Shown here: positions 35,019 through 44,085 of the stretch, piece after piece
Position numbering within the stretch: the stretch's first letter is position 1
How the letters are laid out: the number at the start of each line of letters is the position of its first letter
Source of the DNA: DASPHG01 sp963748315
GTDB lineage: Bacteria; Actinomycetota; Thermoleophilia; Solirubrobacterales; Thermoleophilaceae
DNA length: 64,000 nucleotides
Assembly: GCA_963748315.1 (NCBI GenBank)
Contig: CAVVIK010000008.1
Coordinates: 1-64,000, forward strand
Direction of reading: 5' to 3'
The notes under the pieces: generated by a model
Databases searched by the model: none
What the model was told of the DNA's origin: nothing
The model's input: only the letters and a program-made list of their open reading frames with translations
Program-made: the position numbers and the translations under genes

Positions 35019-36575
35019 ATGGGGCTCTCCCGAATCGCGCTCATCCCTGCCCTCCTCTTGGCGCTCACCGCCGCGCCCGCGGCGCACGCGACGAAGACCT
35101 GCTCCGAGCCCGAGCAGGACTGGGAGCGCGCTACGCCCGCCGAGGCCGACATGGACGCCGCGAAGCTGCAGGACGCGATCGACTACGGATCGACGCAGGC
35201 TTCGTACGCGATCCGCGTATACCGGCACGGCTGCCTCGTGGGCGAGGACCGCATGGCGGACGCGAACCGGAACACGAAGTACGAGAGCTGGTCGATGGCG
35301 AAGTCCGTCACCTCCATGATCTTCGGCCGGGCGATGACGCTCGGGCTGATGTCGCCCGACGATCCGGTCGGATCGCTCGTCCCCGAGGCGGACAAGGCGC
35401 ACGGCGCGATCACCGTCCACGACCTCCTCACGATGACCTCCGGCCTCAAGTGGAACGGCTTCCGCGACTACAACATCTTCACGATGCCGGACCGGATCAG
35501 GGACGCGCTCACACTGGAGTCCGTCAAGCCGCCGGGCACCTACTTCGAATACGCCCAGAGCCCGGTCTCGCTGCTCGCCGAGATCGTCGGCCGGTCGGCC
35601 GGCGAGGACGTGATGGCGTTCGGCCAGCGGGAGCTGATGACGCCGCTGGGGATCGGGCCGAATTCGTGGAAGTGGACACGCGACAGGGCGGGCCACGTGG
35701 GCGGCTTCTACGGCGTCCAGATGAAGGCCGACGACTACGGGCGCCTCGGCGACCTGTTCCGTCGCGGCGGCGTCTGGAAGGGCAAGCGGCTGCTCTCGCG
35801 CGAATACATCAGCCGCTCGATCACGCCCTCGAAGACGAACGGCTGCTACGGCTGGCTGATCTGGCTGAACGCCGCGGCGCCGTGCATCGGCCCGACGGTG
35901 GCGGACCGCGGGATCGAAGACGGCCGTGACTTCCCGGAACTGCCGGCTGACTTCTACAACTTCTCCGGGCTGTTCGGGCAGCGTGTGACGGTCTTCCCGA
36001 CGCAGGACATCGTCATCGTGCGGACCGGTCAGGACCCCGGCCTGGTGCCGGCCGGCCAGGCGAGCTGGGAGAGCGAGCTGTACACGCGCGTGCTCGGCGC
36101 GATGACCGACCAGACCTACGAGGCGCCCGGCGACGCGCCGCGCGTGAACGACGAGAACGAGGAAACCGACGTCGACTACGGCTTCGGCCAGGCGCTGTTC
36201 GAGCCGGACCAGTACTCGAAGGGCGCGCAGCCCGACCCGCTGCCGCCGGCCGGGCCCCTGCGCGCCCGCGCCGCGATCTTCGGCGCGCGCGCGAAGCGAG
36301 CCCGCCACGGGATCGTGCGCATCGGCCTCGAGTGCCCGCCGGAGTGGCCCTCGCCGAACGTCTCCGGCTGCATCGGCACCGCGCGGCTGAAGGGCGCGAA
36401 GGCCGCCCATTACGAGATCGCCGCGGGGGCGACGAAGAGGCTCCGCTTCAAGCTGTCGAAGAAGACGCGCCGCAAGCTGAACCGGCGCGGCTCGCTTGTC
36501 CGGGCCGCGCGCGCACGGAACGCCGACGCGACGGGCGGGACGGTCTCCCGCGCGTTGATTCGACTCCGCGGCTAG
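35019..36575 (+). CDS. Secreted serine hydrolase, class C beta-lactamase family
   Basis: 518 residues. Signal peptide (LIPALLLALTAAPAAHA), then a beta-lactamase/esterase domain: ESWSMAKSVTSMIFG with SxxK, YAQS at the YxN position, LTMTSGLKWNG. The late His/Lys motif is GQRVTVFPTQDIVIVRTG. A C-terminal arginine/lysine-rich module (about residues 410-518) with a Cys pair is unusual and may bind polymers or the wall. Likely an esterase or peptidase rather than an antibiotic-resistance enzyme. ATG 35019 chosen over TTG 35013. Confidence 0.82.
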   Translation: MGLSRIALIPALLLALTAAPAAHATKTCSEPEQDWERATPAEADMDAAKLQDAIDYGSTQASYAIRVYRHGCLVGEDRMADANRNTKYESWSMAKSVTSMIFGRAMTLGLMSPDDPVGSLVPEADKAHGAITVHDLLTMTSGLKWNGFRDYNIFTMPDRIRDALTLESVKPPGTYFEYAQSPVSLLAEIVGRSAGEDVMAFGQRELMTPLGIGPNSWKWTRDRAGHVGGFYGVQMKADDYGRLGDLFRRGGVWKGKRLLSREYISRSITPSKTNGCYGWLIWLNAAAPCIGPTVADRGIEDGRDFPELPADFYNFSGLFGQRVTVFPTQDIVIVRTGQDPGLVPAGQASWESELYTRVLGAMTDQTYEAPGDAPRVNDENEETDVDYGFGQALFEPDQYSKGAQPDPLPPAGPLRARAAIFGARAKRARHGIVRIGLECPPEWPSPNVSGCIGTARLKGAKAAHYEIAAGATKRLRFKLSKKTRRKLNRRGSLVRAARARNADATGGTVSRALIRLRG

Positions 36576-37675
36576 AGCTCCGCGAGCACCTCGGCCGTGT
36601 GCTGGCCGAGCTTCGGCCCGGGGACCAGCTCGCTGGGCCGTGCGAGCGAGATGACCGGCAGCGGATAGTCGAACGGACCGCCGTCGAGCTCCCCGACGAG
36701 CCCGCGGTCGGCGAGCTGCGGGTCGCGCCACGCGTCGCCGAGCCCGCGCAGCCGCTCGCACATCCCGCCCGCCGTGTTGATCCGCTCGACCCACTCGTCC
36801 GCGGGCGCGGCCGCGATCACTTCGGCGATGCGCTCGTTGACGAGCTCGCGGTTGGCCAGCCTGGCGTCGTTCCCGGCGGAGCGCGGGTCATCGAGCCACT
36901 CCGGCCGGCCGAGCGCTGCGCACAGCGCCTCCCAGTGCGCCTCGTGCAGCGCGATCACCTGCACGTGCTCGCCGTCAGCCGCCTCGAACACCGCACTCGG
37001 CACGCGCAGGTAGCTCTCGGTGCCGATTCGGCTCGGCTCGAACTCGCCGCTCAGCGAGAACAGCGCCACGGTGCTCGTGAGCGTCGCTGCGGAGTCGAGC
37101 AGGGCGCAGTCGAGATGAGCGCCCGTGCCGGTTCGCTCGGCCTGCCACAGGGCCGCGAGCACCGACTGCGCCGCGTACATGCCGGTCATGAAGTCGATCA
37201 GCGGCACGGGCACGCGCAGCGGCGGCCCCTCGCGCTCGCCGGTCAGATCCATCAGGCCCATCCTCGCCTGAAGGCTCGGGTCCATCGCGCGCCCGCCGCG
37301 GCCGGTTCCCTGGCCGGTGATCGAGCACCAGACGAGCCGCTCGGGCATGTCCGCCGGGCCGAAGTCGAGCCGGTCCGGCGCGTTCTCGATCACCACGTCC
37401 GCGCGCTCGGCCAGCCGGCGCGCCTCGCCGGCATCGACGACCGCGCTGCGCTTGCCGCGGTTGAGCGCGTGGAAGAACGCGCTCTCGCCGTCGGGCGCGA
37501 ACGGCCGGAACGCCCGCCCCTCGTCGCCGCGTGAGGACTCCAGCTTGACGACGTCGGCGCCGAGGTCGCTGAGCGTGAGGCCGCAGAACGGCCCCGCGAT
37601 CAGCGTCGCGAACTCGACGACACGAATTCCCTCGAGCAGCAGCGGCTCAGGCGGCGGCGTAGCGCTTGGCGGCAC
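36572..37675 (-). CDS. CaiB/BaiF CoA-transferase (second)
   Basis: 367 residues. LEGIRVVEFATLIAGPFCGL, LSDLGADVVKLES, NRGKRSAVVD, WCSITGQGTGRGGRAMDPSLQA with the catalytic Asp in the MDPSLQA position, LDCALLDSAATL and GPKLGQHTAEVL identify the family. Only moderately like the copy at 24964. Start at GTG 37675, which overlaps the end of the DUF2277 gene by 29 bases; GTG 37681 is an alternative. Confidence 0.88.
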   Translation of the reverse strand: MPPSATPPPEPLLLEGIRVVEFATLIAGPFCGLTLSDLGADVVKLESSRGDEGRAFRPFAPDGESAFFHALNRGKRSAVVDAGEARRLAERADVVIENAPDRLDFGPADMPERLVWCSITGQGTGRGGRAMDPSLQARMGLMDLTGEREGPPLRVPVPLIDFMTGMYAAQSVLAALWQAERTGTGAHLDCALLDSAATLTSTVALFSLSGEFEPSRIGTESYLRVPSAVFEAADGEHVQVIALHEAHWEALCAALGRPEWLDDPRSAGNDARLANRELVNERIAEVIAAAPADEWVERINTAGGMCERLRGLGDAWRDPQLADRGLVGELDGGPFDYPLPVISLARPSELVPGPKLGQHTAEVLAEL

Positions 37676-37919
37676 GCTCACGCAGCTTCGCCGCCTCGAC
37701 CTCGCGGTTCTTCGGCGGCGCATTCGTTACGAGCGTGTCGAGCAGCCTCGACGTGACCTCGGCGACCTCGTCCACCGCGCGGTGGAAGGCCTCCTCGTTC
37801 GCCTTTGAGGGCTTCGTCGAGCCGCTCACCTTGCGCACGTACTGAATCGCCGAGGCGCGGACCTCCTCGTCGGTGGCGGGCGGCTCGAAGTTGTGAAGGG
37901 TGCGGATGTTGCGGCACAT
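37647..37919 (-). CDS. DUF2277 family protein
   Basis: 90 residues, beginning MCRNIRTLHNFEPPATDEEV and continuing IQYVRKVSGSTKPSKANEEA, the diagnostic DUF2277 signature. Mostly helical, with a conserved Cys at position 2. Function unknown. ATG 37919 is preferred to ATG 37925 because the family starts MCRNI and a TAACTT -10 (37932-37927) ends 7 nt upstream. Overlaps the CoA-transferase start. Confidence 0.92.
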   Translation of the reverse strand: MCRNIRTLHNFEPPATDEEVRASAIQYVRKVSGSTKPSKANEEAFHRAVDEVAEVTSRLLDTLVTNAPPKNREVEAAKLRERAAKRYAAA

Positions 37920-37955
37920 GCCCATGAAGTTACACCGGCGTGCTCGGTTGGTGGT

Positions 37956-40900
37956 ATGCATCCGCCGGTGAAGCGCTGGATCGGACTCGGCCTGGTCGCC
38001 GCCGCCCTGCTGACGGGCGGTGTGGTGCTCGCCGTGAGCGAGAAGGAAGAGGGCCGGACCTCGACGTCGAAGTTCCTCCTCGGCAGCGGCCGCGACCTGA
38101 ATCCAGCCGGGAAGACGACGGAGATCGGCAACTTCCCGGCGGGCGGCGCGCTGACGACGAACGGCCGCTTCCTGTGGACGCTGTCGGCAGGGCGCGGCAA
38201 GAACGACATCCGGATCGTCCGCGTCGAGACCAAGCGGAAGTGCCGCGACGGGAAGCGCGGCAAGCGCTGCCGCCGGCGCAGCGCGCGCAAGGTCGGCCGC
38301 GTCGTGCAGACGATCCCGATGCCCGGCGTGAACGGCGGCATCGCGATGGCGCCCGACGGCCGGACCGCCTACGTCTCGGGCACACCGGAATCGAGCACCG
38401 ACTACGACCAGCCGCCGGAGGGCACGCCGGGTCTCGAGGGCGACGTGATCCACGTCTTCCGCTACAAGGCGAAGAGCGGCAAGGCGACGCGCGACGGCGT
38501 GATCGAGGTGCCCGCGCCCGGCGACACGCCGCCGCCCCAGGACTTTCCCCCGACGCGCACCGACCAGGTCTCCTGGCCGCGCGACCTCGCCATCACCCCC
38601 GACGGGAAGACGCTGCTCGCGGCGCTCAACCTCGCCCACAGCGCCGCGATCATCGACACCGAGTCGAGAGAGGTCGAGTACGTGAAGACCGGGCGCTACC
38701 CCTACGGCGCGGCCATCACGCGCGACGGCACGAAGGGGCTCATCTCCAACGAGGCCGACGGAACGGTGTCGGTGATCGACCTAGGCGGCGCGAGCGAGGA
38801 GAAGGAGATCACGGTCGGCCCGCACCTCTCTCACCCGGAGGGGATGGCGACCGACCCCAAGGCCGACCGCGTGTACGTGGCCGTCACCCACCAGGACCTC
38901 GTGCGCGTGATCAACACGAAGACGATGGAGGTGGAGCGAAGCCTCTCCGTCGAGCGCCCGCAGGGCCTCGGCACCGCCCCGGTGGCGGTCAGCGTTACGG
39001 GCGACGGCCGGCGGCTGATCGTGAGCAACTCCGGCGAGGACGCCGTGGCCGTGTTCGCGCTCCCGGGCGCAAGGACGAAGAGCTCGCGGCTCGCGCAGCG
39101 CGCCGACGCGGTGCTGCAGCACGAGGGCCGGCGGAACGTCGAGCAGGCCGAGATCGAGCGCGAGGAGGCCGCCGAGATCTACGGCGAGGAGGCCGAGGAG
39201 CGGGTCGAGGCGCAGAAGGCCGCGCGGCCCGTACGGCGCAAGCCGAAGGCGTGGGAGCTGATGGGGCGCGTCCCGACCGCGGCGTACCCGACGTGGGCCG
39301 GCGCCGCGTCGCGCAAGCGCAAGCTGGTGTACGTGACGGCCGAGGGCGCCGGGTCAGGGCCGAACTCGCTGCGCGAGGGCGAGACCGTCCCGTACGACCC
39401 GGGCTCGGCGACCGGCTACGCGCCCGAGTCGTTCTGGTTCAAGTACCTGCCGTCGTACACGTTCGGGCGCGCGGGCGTGATGAAGTTCCCGAAGGATCGG
39501 CGCCTACGCAGGCTCACGCCGCGCGCGTCGCGTCAGATCCGCCCGACCAACGCGCAGGACCCGCCTCCCGACACGCCGCTCAGGACGCCGAAGCAGGGCG
39601 GCAAGTTCAAGCACGTCTTCTACATCGTGCGCGAGAACCGGACCTACGACCAGATCTTCGGCGCGGACCCGCGCGGCGACGGCGATCCCAAGCTCGAGCT
39701 GTTCGGCGAGGAGATCACGCCGAACGCGCACGCGCTCGCCGAGCGCTTCCCGCTGCTCGATCACGTGTACGCGAACTCCGAGGCGTCGATCGACGGCCAC
39801 TTCTGGACCTCGGCAGCCGCCGTCTCCGATTACGTCGCGAAGAACTGGCACGCGAACTACGGCGGGCGCACCCGGCCGTACGACTTCGGCACCTACTCGG
39901 TCACGTGGCCCGCCGCCGGCTTCCTGTTCGACCAGGCGCAGAAGCAGGGCATCTCGTGGTTCAACTTCGGCGAGGCGATCGCGGGCGTCGTGCCGCTGAA
40001 GGACGACGACCGGACGCCCGAGGAGACCGATCGCGTCGTCGCCAAGTTCCGCAAGTCGGACCTCGGCACGACGCCCGGGTTCCTGCGGCCGTTCCTCGTG
40101 GTGGACGACACAGGCGCCGGCTGCTTCCCGAACGACGCCTCCTCGGGCGGCGTCGACGTGGTCCTCTCGGCAGGACCGGGGCCCGACATCGAGGTCTACG
40201 ACTCCCCGCTCCCGCAGCCGGGCGATGGCCAGACGCAGGAGGCCGCGCCCTCCAGCGCCCAGTCCCGCTTCGAGTGCTTCGAGCAGAAGTTCGGGCAGCA
40301 GCTCGCGGAGGACGCCGTGCCGCAGTTCACCTACATCACGCTCGCGAACGACCACACCGCCGGCACGACACCCGGGAGGCGCACGCCGAACGCGATGATC
40401 GCCGAGAACGACTGGGCCCTCGGCGAGACGGTCGAGTTGATCTCGAAGTCGCCGATCTGGAAGGACTCGCTGATCCTCGTGATCGAGGACGACTCCCAGG
40501 ACGGGGCCGATCACGTCGACGCGCACCGGATTCCTGCGCTGGCGATCAGCCCGTATGCCGAGGAGGGCGCCGTGGTCCACACGCGCTACGACTTCCTGTC
40601 GTTCATACGGACGCTCGAGATCGCGGTCGGAATGGACCCGCTCAACCTGTTCGACGCCGTGGCAGTGCCGATGTACGACGTCTTCACGCCGAATCCGGAC
40701 AACGACGCCCCGTACGAGGCGATCGTCCCGAACGTCGACCTGACCGAGCGCAACACCGAGGCCTCGGCGAACGCCGCCCTCTCGAAGAAGCTGCCGCTCG
40801 ACTTCACCGACCGCACGCCCCAGCGCTACCTCGACCGGATCCTGTGGCAGTACGTGCACGGTGAGGGGTCGGAGCCGCCGCCGCCCGGCCCGAACGCTTC

Positions 40901-41006
40901 CGGCCTCGACGAGGTGCGCTGGCGCCGCTCCGGCGGCACCTCCAAGGAGGAGGCGCTCGAGGAGGCCCGGGCCCGCTGGGGGCTGGGCGGCGAAGACGAC
41001 GAGTAA
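37956..41006 (+). CDS. Exported beta-propeller plus phosphoesterase fusion
   Basis: 1016 residues. An N-terminal membrane anchor or signal (WIGLGLVAAALLTGGVVLA) leads into a YVTN-like seven-bladed propeller (DLAITPDGKTLLAALNLAH, AAITRDGTKGLISNEADGTV, VYVAVTHQDLVRVINTKT). An Arg/Glu-rich linker follows, then from about residue 560 a phospholipase C/acid-phosphatase-type phosphoesterase domain (HVFYIVRENRTYDQIFG, YANSEASIDGHFWTSAAAVS, IEDDSQDGADHVDAHRIPAL) with the metal-binding Asp/His set. Likely a secreted phosphatase or phospholipase; the substrate is unknown. Confidence 0.88.
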   Translation: MHPPVKRWIGLGLVAAALLTGGVVLAVSEKEEGRTSTSKFLLGSGRDLNPAGKTTEIGNFPAGGALTTNGRFLWTLSAGRGKNDIRIVRVETKRKCRDGKRGKRCRRRSARKVGRVVQTIPMPGVNGGIAMAPDGRTAYVSGTPESSTDYDQPPEGTPGLEGDVIHVFRYKAKSGKATRDGVIEVPAPGDTPPPQDFPPTRTDQVSWPRDLAITPDGKTLLAALNLAHSAAIIDTESREVEYVKTGRYPYGAAITRDGTKGLISNEADGTVSVIDLGGASEEKEITVGPHLSHPEGMATDPKADRVYVAVTHQDLVRVINTKTMEVERSLSVERPQGLGTAPVAVSVTGDGRRLIVSNSGEDAVAVFALPGARTKSSRLAQRADAVLQHEGRRNVEQAEIEREEAAEIYGEEAEERVEAQKAARPVRRKPKAWELMGRVPTAAYPTWAGAASRKRKLVYVTAEGAGSGPNSLREGETVPYDPGSATGYAPESFWFKYLPSYTFGRAGVMKFPKDRRLRRLTPRASRQIRPTNAQDPPPDTPLRTPKQGGKFKHVFYIVRENRTYDQIFGADPRGDGDPKLELFGEEITPNAHALAERFPLLDHVYANSEASIDGHFWTSAAAVSDYVAKNWHANYGGRTRPYDFGTYSVTWPAAGFLFDQAQKQGISWFNFGEAIAGVVPLKDDDRTPEETDRVVAKFRKSDLGTTPGFLRPFLVVDDTGAGCFPNDASSGGVDVVLSAGPGPDIEVYDSPLPQPGDGQTQEAAPSSAQSRFECFEQKFGQQLAEDAVPQFTYITLANDHTAGTTPGRRTPNAMIAENDWALGETVELISKSPIWKDSLILVIEDDSQDGADHVDAHRIPALAISPYAEEGAVVHTRYDFLSFIRTLEIAVGMDPLNLFDAVAVPMYDVFTPNPDNDAPYEAIVPNVDLTERNTEASANAALSKKLPLDFTDRTPQRYLDRILWQYVHGEGSEPPPPGPNASGLDEVRWRRSGGTSKEEALEEARARWGLGGEDDE

Positions 41007-41042
41007 ATAGGCTGCTTCGCTCCGAACGACAAAGGAGCGAAT

Positions 41043-41870
41043 GTGGGAGTACTGGATGGAAAGTCGGCGATCGTCACGGGCTCTGCCCGCGGGATCGGGC
41101 GCGCCACCGCAGAGCTGCTCGCCGAGCAAGGCGCGCAGGTCCTGATCAACGACCTCGACGGTGACGTCGCGGAAGAGGCCGCCGGCCAGATCCAGGGCGA
41201 GACCGCCGTCTTCTCCGGCGACCTGACCGCCGACGGCGCCTGCGACAAGCTGATCGAGACCGCCGTCGACGCCTTCGGGAAGATCGACATCGTCGTCAAC
41301 AACGCGGGCTACACCTGGGACGGCCCGATCCACAAGATGTCGGACGAGCAGTTCCAGGCGATGATCGACATCCACAACGTGGTGCCGTTCCGCGTCCTGC
41401 GCGCGGCCGCGCCGCACCTGCGCGAGCCGGCGAAGAAGGAGATGGCCGAGGGCCAGGAGGTGTTCCGCAAGGTCGTGAACATCTCGTCGATCTCCGGCAC
41501 GATGGGCAACGCCGGCCAGGTCAACTACTCGTCCGGCAAGGCCGGCGTCGTGGGCATGACGAAGACGCTCGCCAAGGAGTGGGGCCAGTTCAAGATCAAC
41601 GTGAACGCGGTCGCGTTCGGGTTCGTCGAGACGCGCCTGACCGCCGCGAAGGAAGAGGGCGGCTCGATCGAGCGCGAGGGCCAGGAGATCAAGCTCGGCA
41701 TCCCCGAGCAGCTGCGCGCGATGGCGTCCGCGATCATCCCGCTCGGCCGTCCCGCGACGCCCGAGGAGGCCGCCGGCCCGGTGTTCTTCCTCTGCTCGCC
41801 GTGGGCGAACTACATCCACGGCCAGGTCATCAACGTGACCGGCGGCCAGTTCGGGGGCATGTACACGTAG
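41043..41870 (+). CDS. Short-chain dehydrogenase/reductase
   Basis: 275 residues. Classical SDR: VTGSARGIGRATAELL nucleotide site, NNAG motif, NISSISG with catalytic Ser, and NYSSGKAG with Tyr-xxx-Lys. C-terminal INVTGGQFGG. Resembles 3-oxoacyl- or 3-hydroxyacyl-CoA dehydrogenases such as FabG/Hsd17b-type. GTG 41043 has AAAGGAG upstream. Shares one base with the peroxiredoxin gene start. Confidence 0.9.
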   Translation: MGVLDGKSAIVTGSARGIGRATAELLAEQGAQVLINDLDGDVAEEAAGQIQGETAVFSGDLTADGACDKLIETAVDAFGKIDIVVNNAGYTWDGPIHKMSDEQFQAMIDIHNVVPFRVLRAAAPHLREPAKKEMAEGQEVFRKVVNISSISGTMGNAGQVNYSSGKAGVVGMTKTLAKEWGQFKINVNAVAFGFVETRLTAAKEEGGSIEREGQEIKLGIPEQLRAMASAIIPLGRPATPEEAAGPVFFLCSPWANYIHGQVINVTGGQFGGMYT

Positions 41871-42316
41871 TGAGCCTCAAGGTAGGAGACCAGGCTCCCG
41901 AGTTCGAGCTCGATGGGACGGAGGGGCGGTTTCGCCTCTCCGACCATCGCGGCGAGCGGGTCGTCCTGCTCTTCTACCCAGGCGACTTCACGCCGGTGTG
42001 CACGAAGCAGTTCTGCTCCTACGCGGAGCGGGCGGAGGACATGTCGGGGCTGGGCGCGACGGTGGTCGGGATCTCGGCGCAGGACGTCGACTCCCACACG
42101 AAGTTCGTGAACGAGAACGGCATCCCGGTACCGCTGCTCGCCGACCCGGACAAGAAGGTCGCGAAGGCGTACGGCGCGTCAGCGCCCGTTGTCGGAACGC
42201 GGCGCGCGGTTGTGATCGTCGACGCGGAAGGCAAGGTCGCCTACAAGCACGTCCATACGCTCGGCCTCGACTTCCAGACCGTCGACGACATCCGCGACGC
42301 CCTGGCGAAGGTCTAA
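41870..42316 (+). CDS. Peroxiredoxin (AhpC/TSA, BCP-like)
   Basis: 148 residues. Thiol peroxidase: FYPGDFTPVCTKQFCSYAER holds the peroxidatic Cys in the PxxxTxxC motif; a second Cys five residues later could be the resolving residue as in BCP. GTRRAVVIVDAEGKVAYKHV is the conserved Arg region. GTG 41870 uses the last base of the SDR stop codon, so they are coupled. Confidence 0.92.
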   Translation: MSLKVGDQAPEFELDGTEGRFRLSDHRGERVVLLFYPGDFTPVCTKQFCSYAERAEDMSGLGATVVGISAQDVDSHTKFVNENGIPVPLLADPDKKVAKAYGASAPVVGTRRAVVIVDAEGKVAYKHVHTLGLDFQTVDDIRDALAKV

Positions 42317-43146
42317 GGCTTCGGCCTGCGCTCCTCGGCGAGTGGCTTGCCGCCCTCGTCCGCGAGCCCCGGCGGCGGCCACGGGCCGAACCAGTTGTCG
42401 CGCGCGCCGTCGATGGTGAAGACGCAGCCGGAGTAGTAGTCGCCCGCCGGCGAGGCGAGATAGGCGACGAGCCACGCCTGCTCCTCAGGCTCGCCGAGTC
42501 GCTGCAGCGGCACGGTTCGGGCTACGTTCTCGTACACCGGCCGCGGGTACTTCTTGATCGCGTCGGTCGCGAAGTGGCCGGAGGCGATCGCGGTGAGCTT
42601 GATCTGGAACCGCGCCCACTCGATCGAGAGGACGCGTGTCAGGTTCTCGACCGCGGCGCGCGCGGCCGACGAGTGCGCCATGCCCGGGAGGCCGTGGTGC
42701 GGCGAGAGCGTGACGTTCACGATCTTGCCTCCGTCCGCGGGGATCATCGCCTTGGTCGCCACGGCGTGCGTCATCAACCACGTGCCGATCAGGTTGAGAC
42801 GCACCACCGTCTCGAACCCCTTCGAGCTGATGTCCTCGGCCGGCGTCATGTATTGGCCGCCGGCGTTGTTGACGAGCACGTCGATCTTGCCGTGCCGCGC
42901 GAGCATGTCGTCGACCAGCGCGTTCACCTGGTCCTCCTCGCGTATGTCGCACACGTGTGCGTGCGCGGGGGTCTCGCACGCGGCGACCGTCTCCTCGAGC
43001 GGCTCGGCGTTGCGGCCGGTGACAACGACCGTCGCCCCCAGCGCGCTCAGCTCCAGAGCGGTCGCTCGGCCGAGGCCGGACCCGCCGCCGGTGACCACGG
43101 CAACCTGCCCGTCGAGCAGGTTCGGCGCGAAGATCCTCGAGGGCAC
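42313..43146 (-). CDS. PECR-like short-chain dehydrogenase family protein
   Basis: 277 residues. VVTGGGSGLGRATALELS, NNAGGQYMTPAEDIS and IEWARFQIKLTAIASGHF resemble peroxisomal trans-2-enoyl-CoA reductase and 2,4-dienoyl-CoA reductase. The usual Tyr-xxx-Lys is missing: the aligned segment reads GMAHSSAARAAVENLTR, with Glu and Arg where PECR has Tyr and Lys. Either another residue serves or the enzyme has changed chemistry. Start GTG 43146; 4-base convergent overlap with the peroxiredoxin gene. Confidence 0.83.
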   Translation of the reverse strand: MPSRIFAPNLLDGQVAVVTGGGSGLGRATALELSALGATVVVTGRNAEPLEETVAACETPAHAHVCDIREEDQVNALVDDMLARHGKIDVLVNNAGGQYMTPAEDISSKGFETVVRLNLIGTWLMTHAVATKAMIPADGGKIVNVTLSPHHGLPGMAHSSAARAAVENLTRVLSIEWARFQIKLTAIASGHFATDAIKKYPRPVYENVARTVPLQRLGEPEEQAWLVAYLASPAGDYYSGCVFTIDGARDNWFGPWPPPGLADEGGKPLAEERRPKP

Positions 43147-43228
43147 GGGCGGCAGGCTAACGCGGCCGGTAGCCTCGCGGCCGTGATCGCCGAGGCACAG
43201 CCCGCGCAGCTGCCGCTGCCCGGCGGGC

Positions 43229-44085
43229 GTGAGGGCGCGACGGTCCGAGCTGCACCCACTGAACACGGGTCAGATGCCCGGGCCCCCGGCATGGCTCGAG
43301 CGCGAGGAGGGCAGGATCGGCGGCTTGCATGCGCCTCGGGCTCCGCGTGGACCGCTCCGACGTTCATGCGCATCCCCGTGCCGGCGTTCCTGGTCGAGCA
43401 CCCGGGCGTCGGGCCGGTCTTGATCGACACCGGCCTGCACCCCTCGGTCGGCGTCGACCCCAAACAGAACTTCGGCCGCGTCCTCGGTTTCTTCGCCCGC
43501 GGGATCAAGATGGCACCGGAGCAGGCGGTTCCCGCTCAGCTGCGGGCACGCGGGCTCGATGCAGCCGATGTGCCTTTCGTGCTGATGACGCACATGCACC
43601 CCGACCACGCAAGCGCGATCTCCGAGTTCCCGGACGCGACGTTCGTGCTCTCGCAGCAGGAGTGGGACGCCGTCAGCGACGGGAAGCTCACCGACGGATA
43701 CGTCAAGAGCCAGTACGACTTTGGCTTCGCATACCGGACGTTCGACTTCGACTCGCGCGGCACCGACTCGTTCGCGACGTTTGGCCGCTCCTTCGACATC
43801 TTCGGCGACGGCAGCATCCGGGCGGTCTTCACACCCGGTCACACGCACGGCCATACGTCCTACGTGCTCCGCCTACGCGACCGCGAGGTCCTGGTAGCAA
43901 GCGACGCGATCTACACGATGCGGACGCTCGAGGAGGGCGTCCTGCCCTACAAGATGGCCGACGAGCACCAGTTCCGGCGCTCGCTAAAGGAGATCCAGCG
44001 CTACCGCGAGCGAACCCCGGGGGCGCTGATCATCCCCGGGCACGACTGGGACAGCTTCAGCGCGCTGGATCCGGTGTACGCGTAG
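43229..44085 (+). CDS. MBL-fold N-acyl homoserine lactonase-like protein (frameshifted)
   Basis: About 284 residues once joined. Start frame gives ELHPLNTGQMPGPPAWLERE and IGGLHA; one extra C at about 43336 shifts to LGLRVDRSD, and one extra G at about 43362 shifts to FMRIPVPAFLVEHPGVGPVL, after which the frame is continuous. Metal motifs: THMHPDHASAIS (HxHxDH), FTPGHTHGHTSYVL, ASDAIYT, IIPGHDWD. This is the lactonase-type MBL group; quorum-quenching activity is inference. An intact shorter product could start at ATG 43366. Confidence 0.72.

Noticed and set aside
30446..36575. Antibiotic resistance genes (two beta-lactamase-fold proteins)
   Set aside because: The KTG motif is altered in the first and the second belongs to the broad esterase/peptidase group; no evidence of resistance or mobility.
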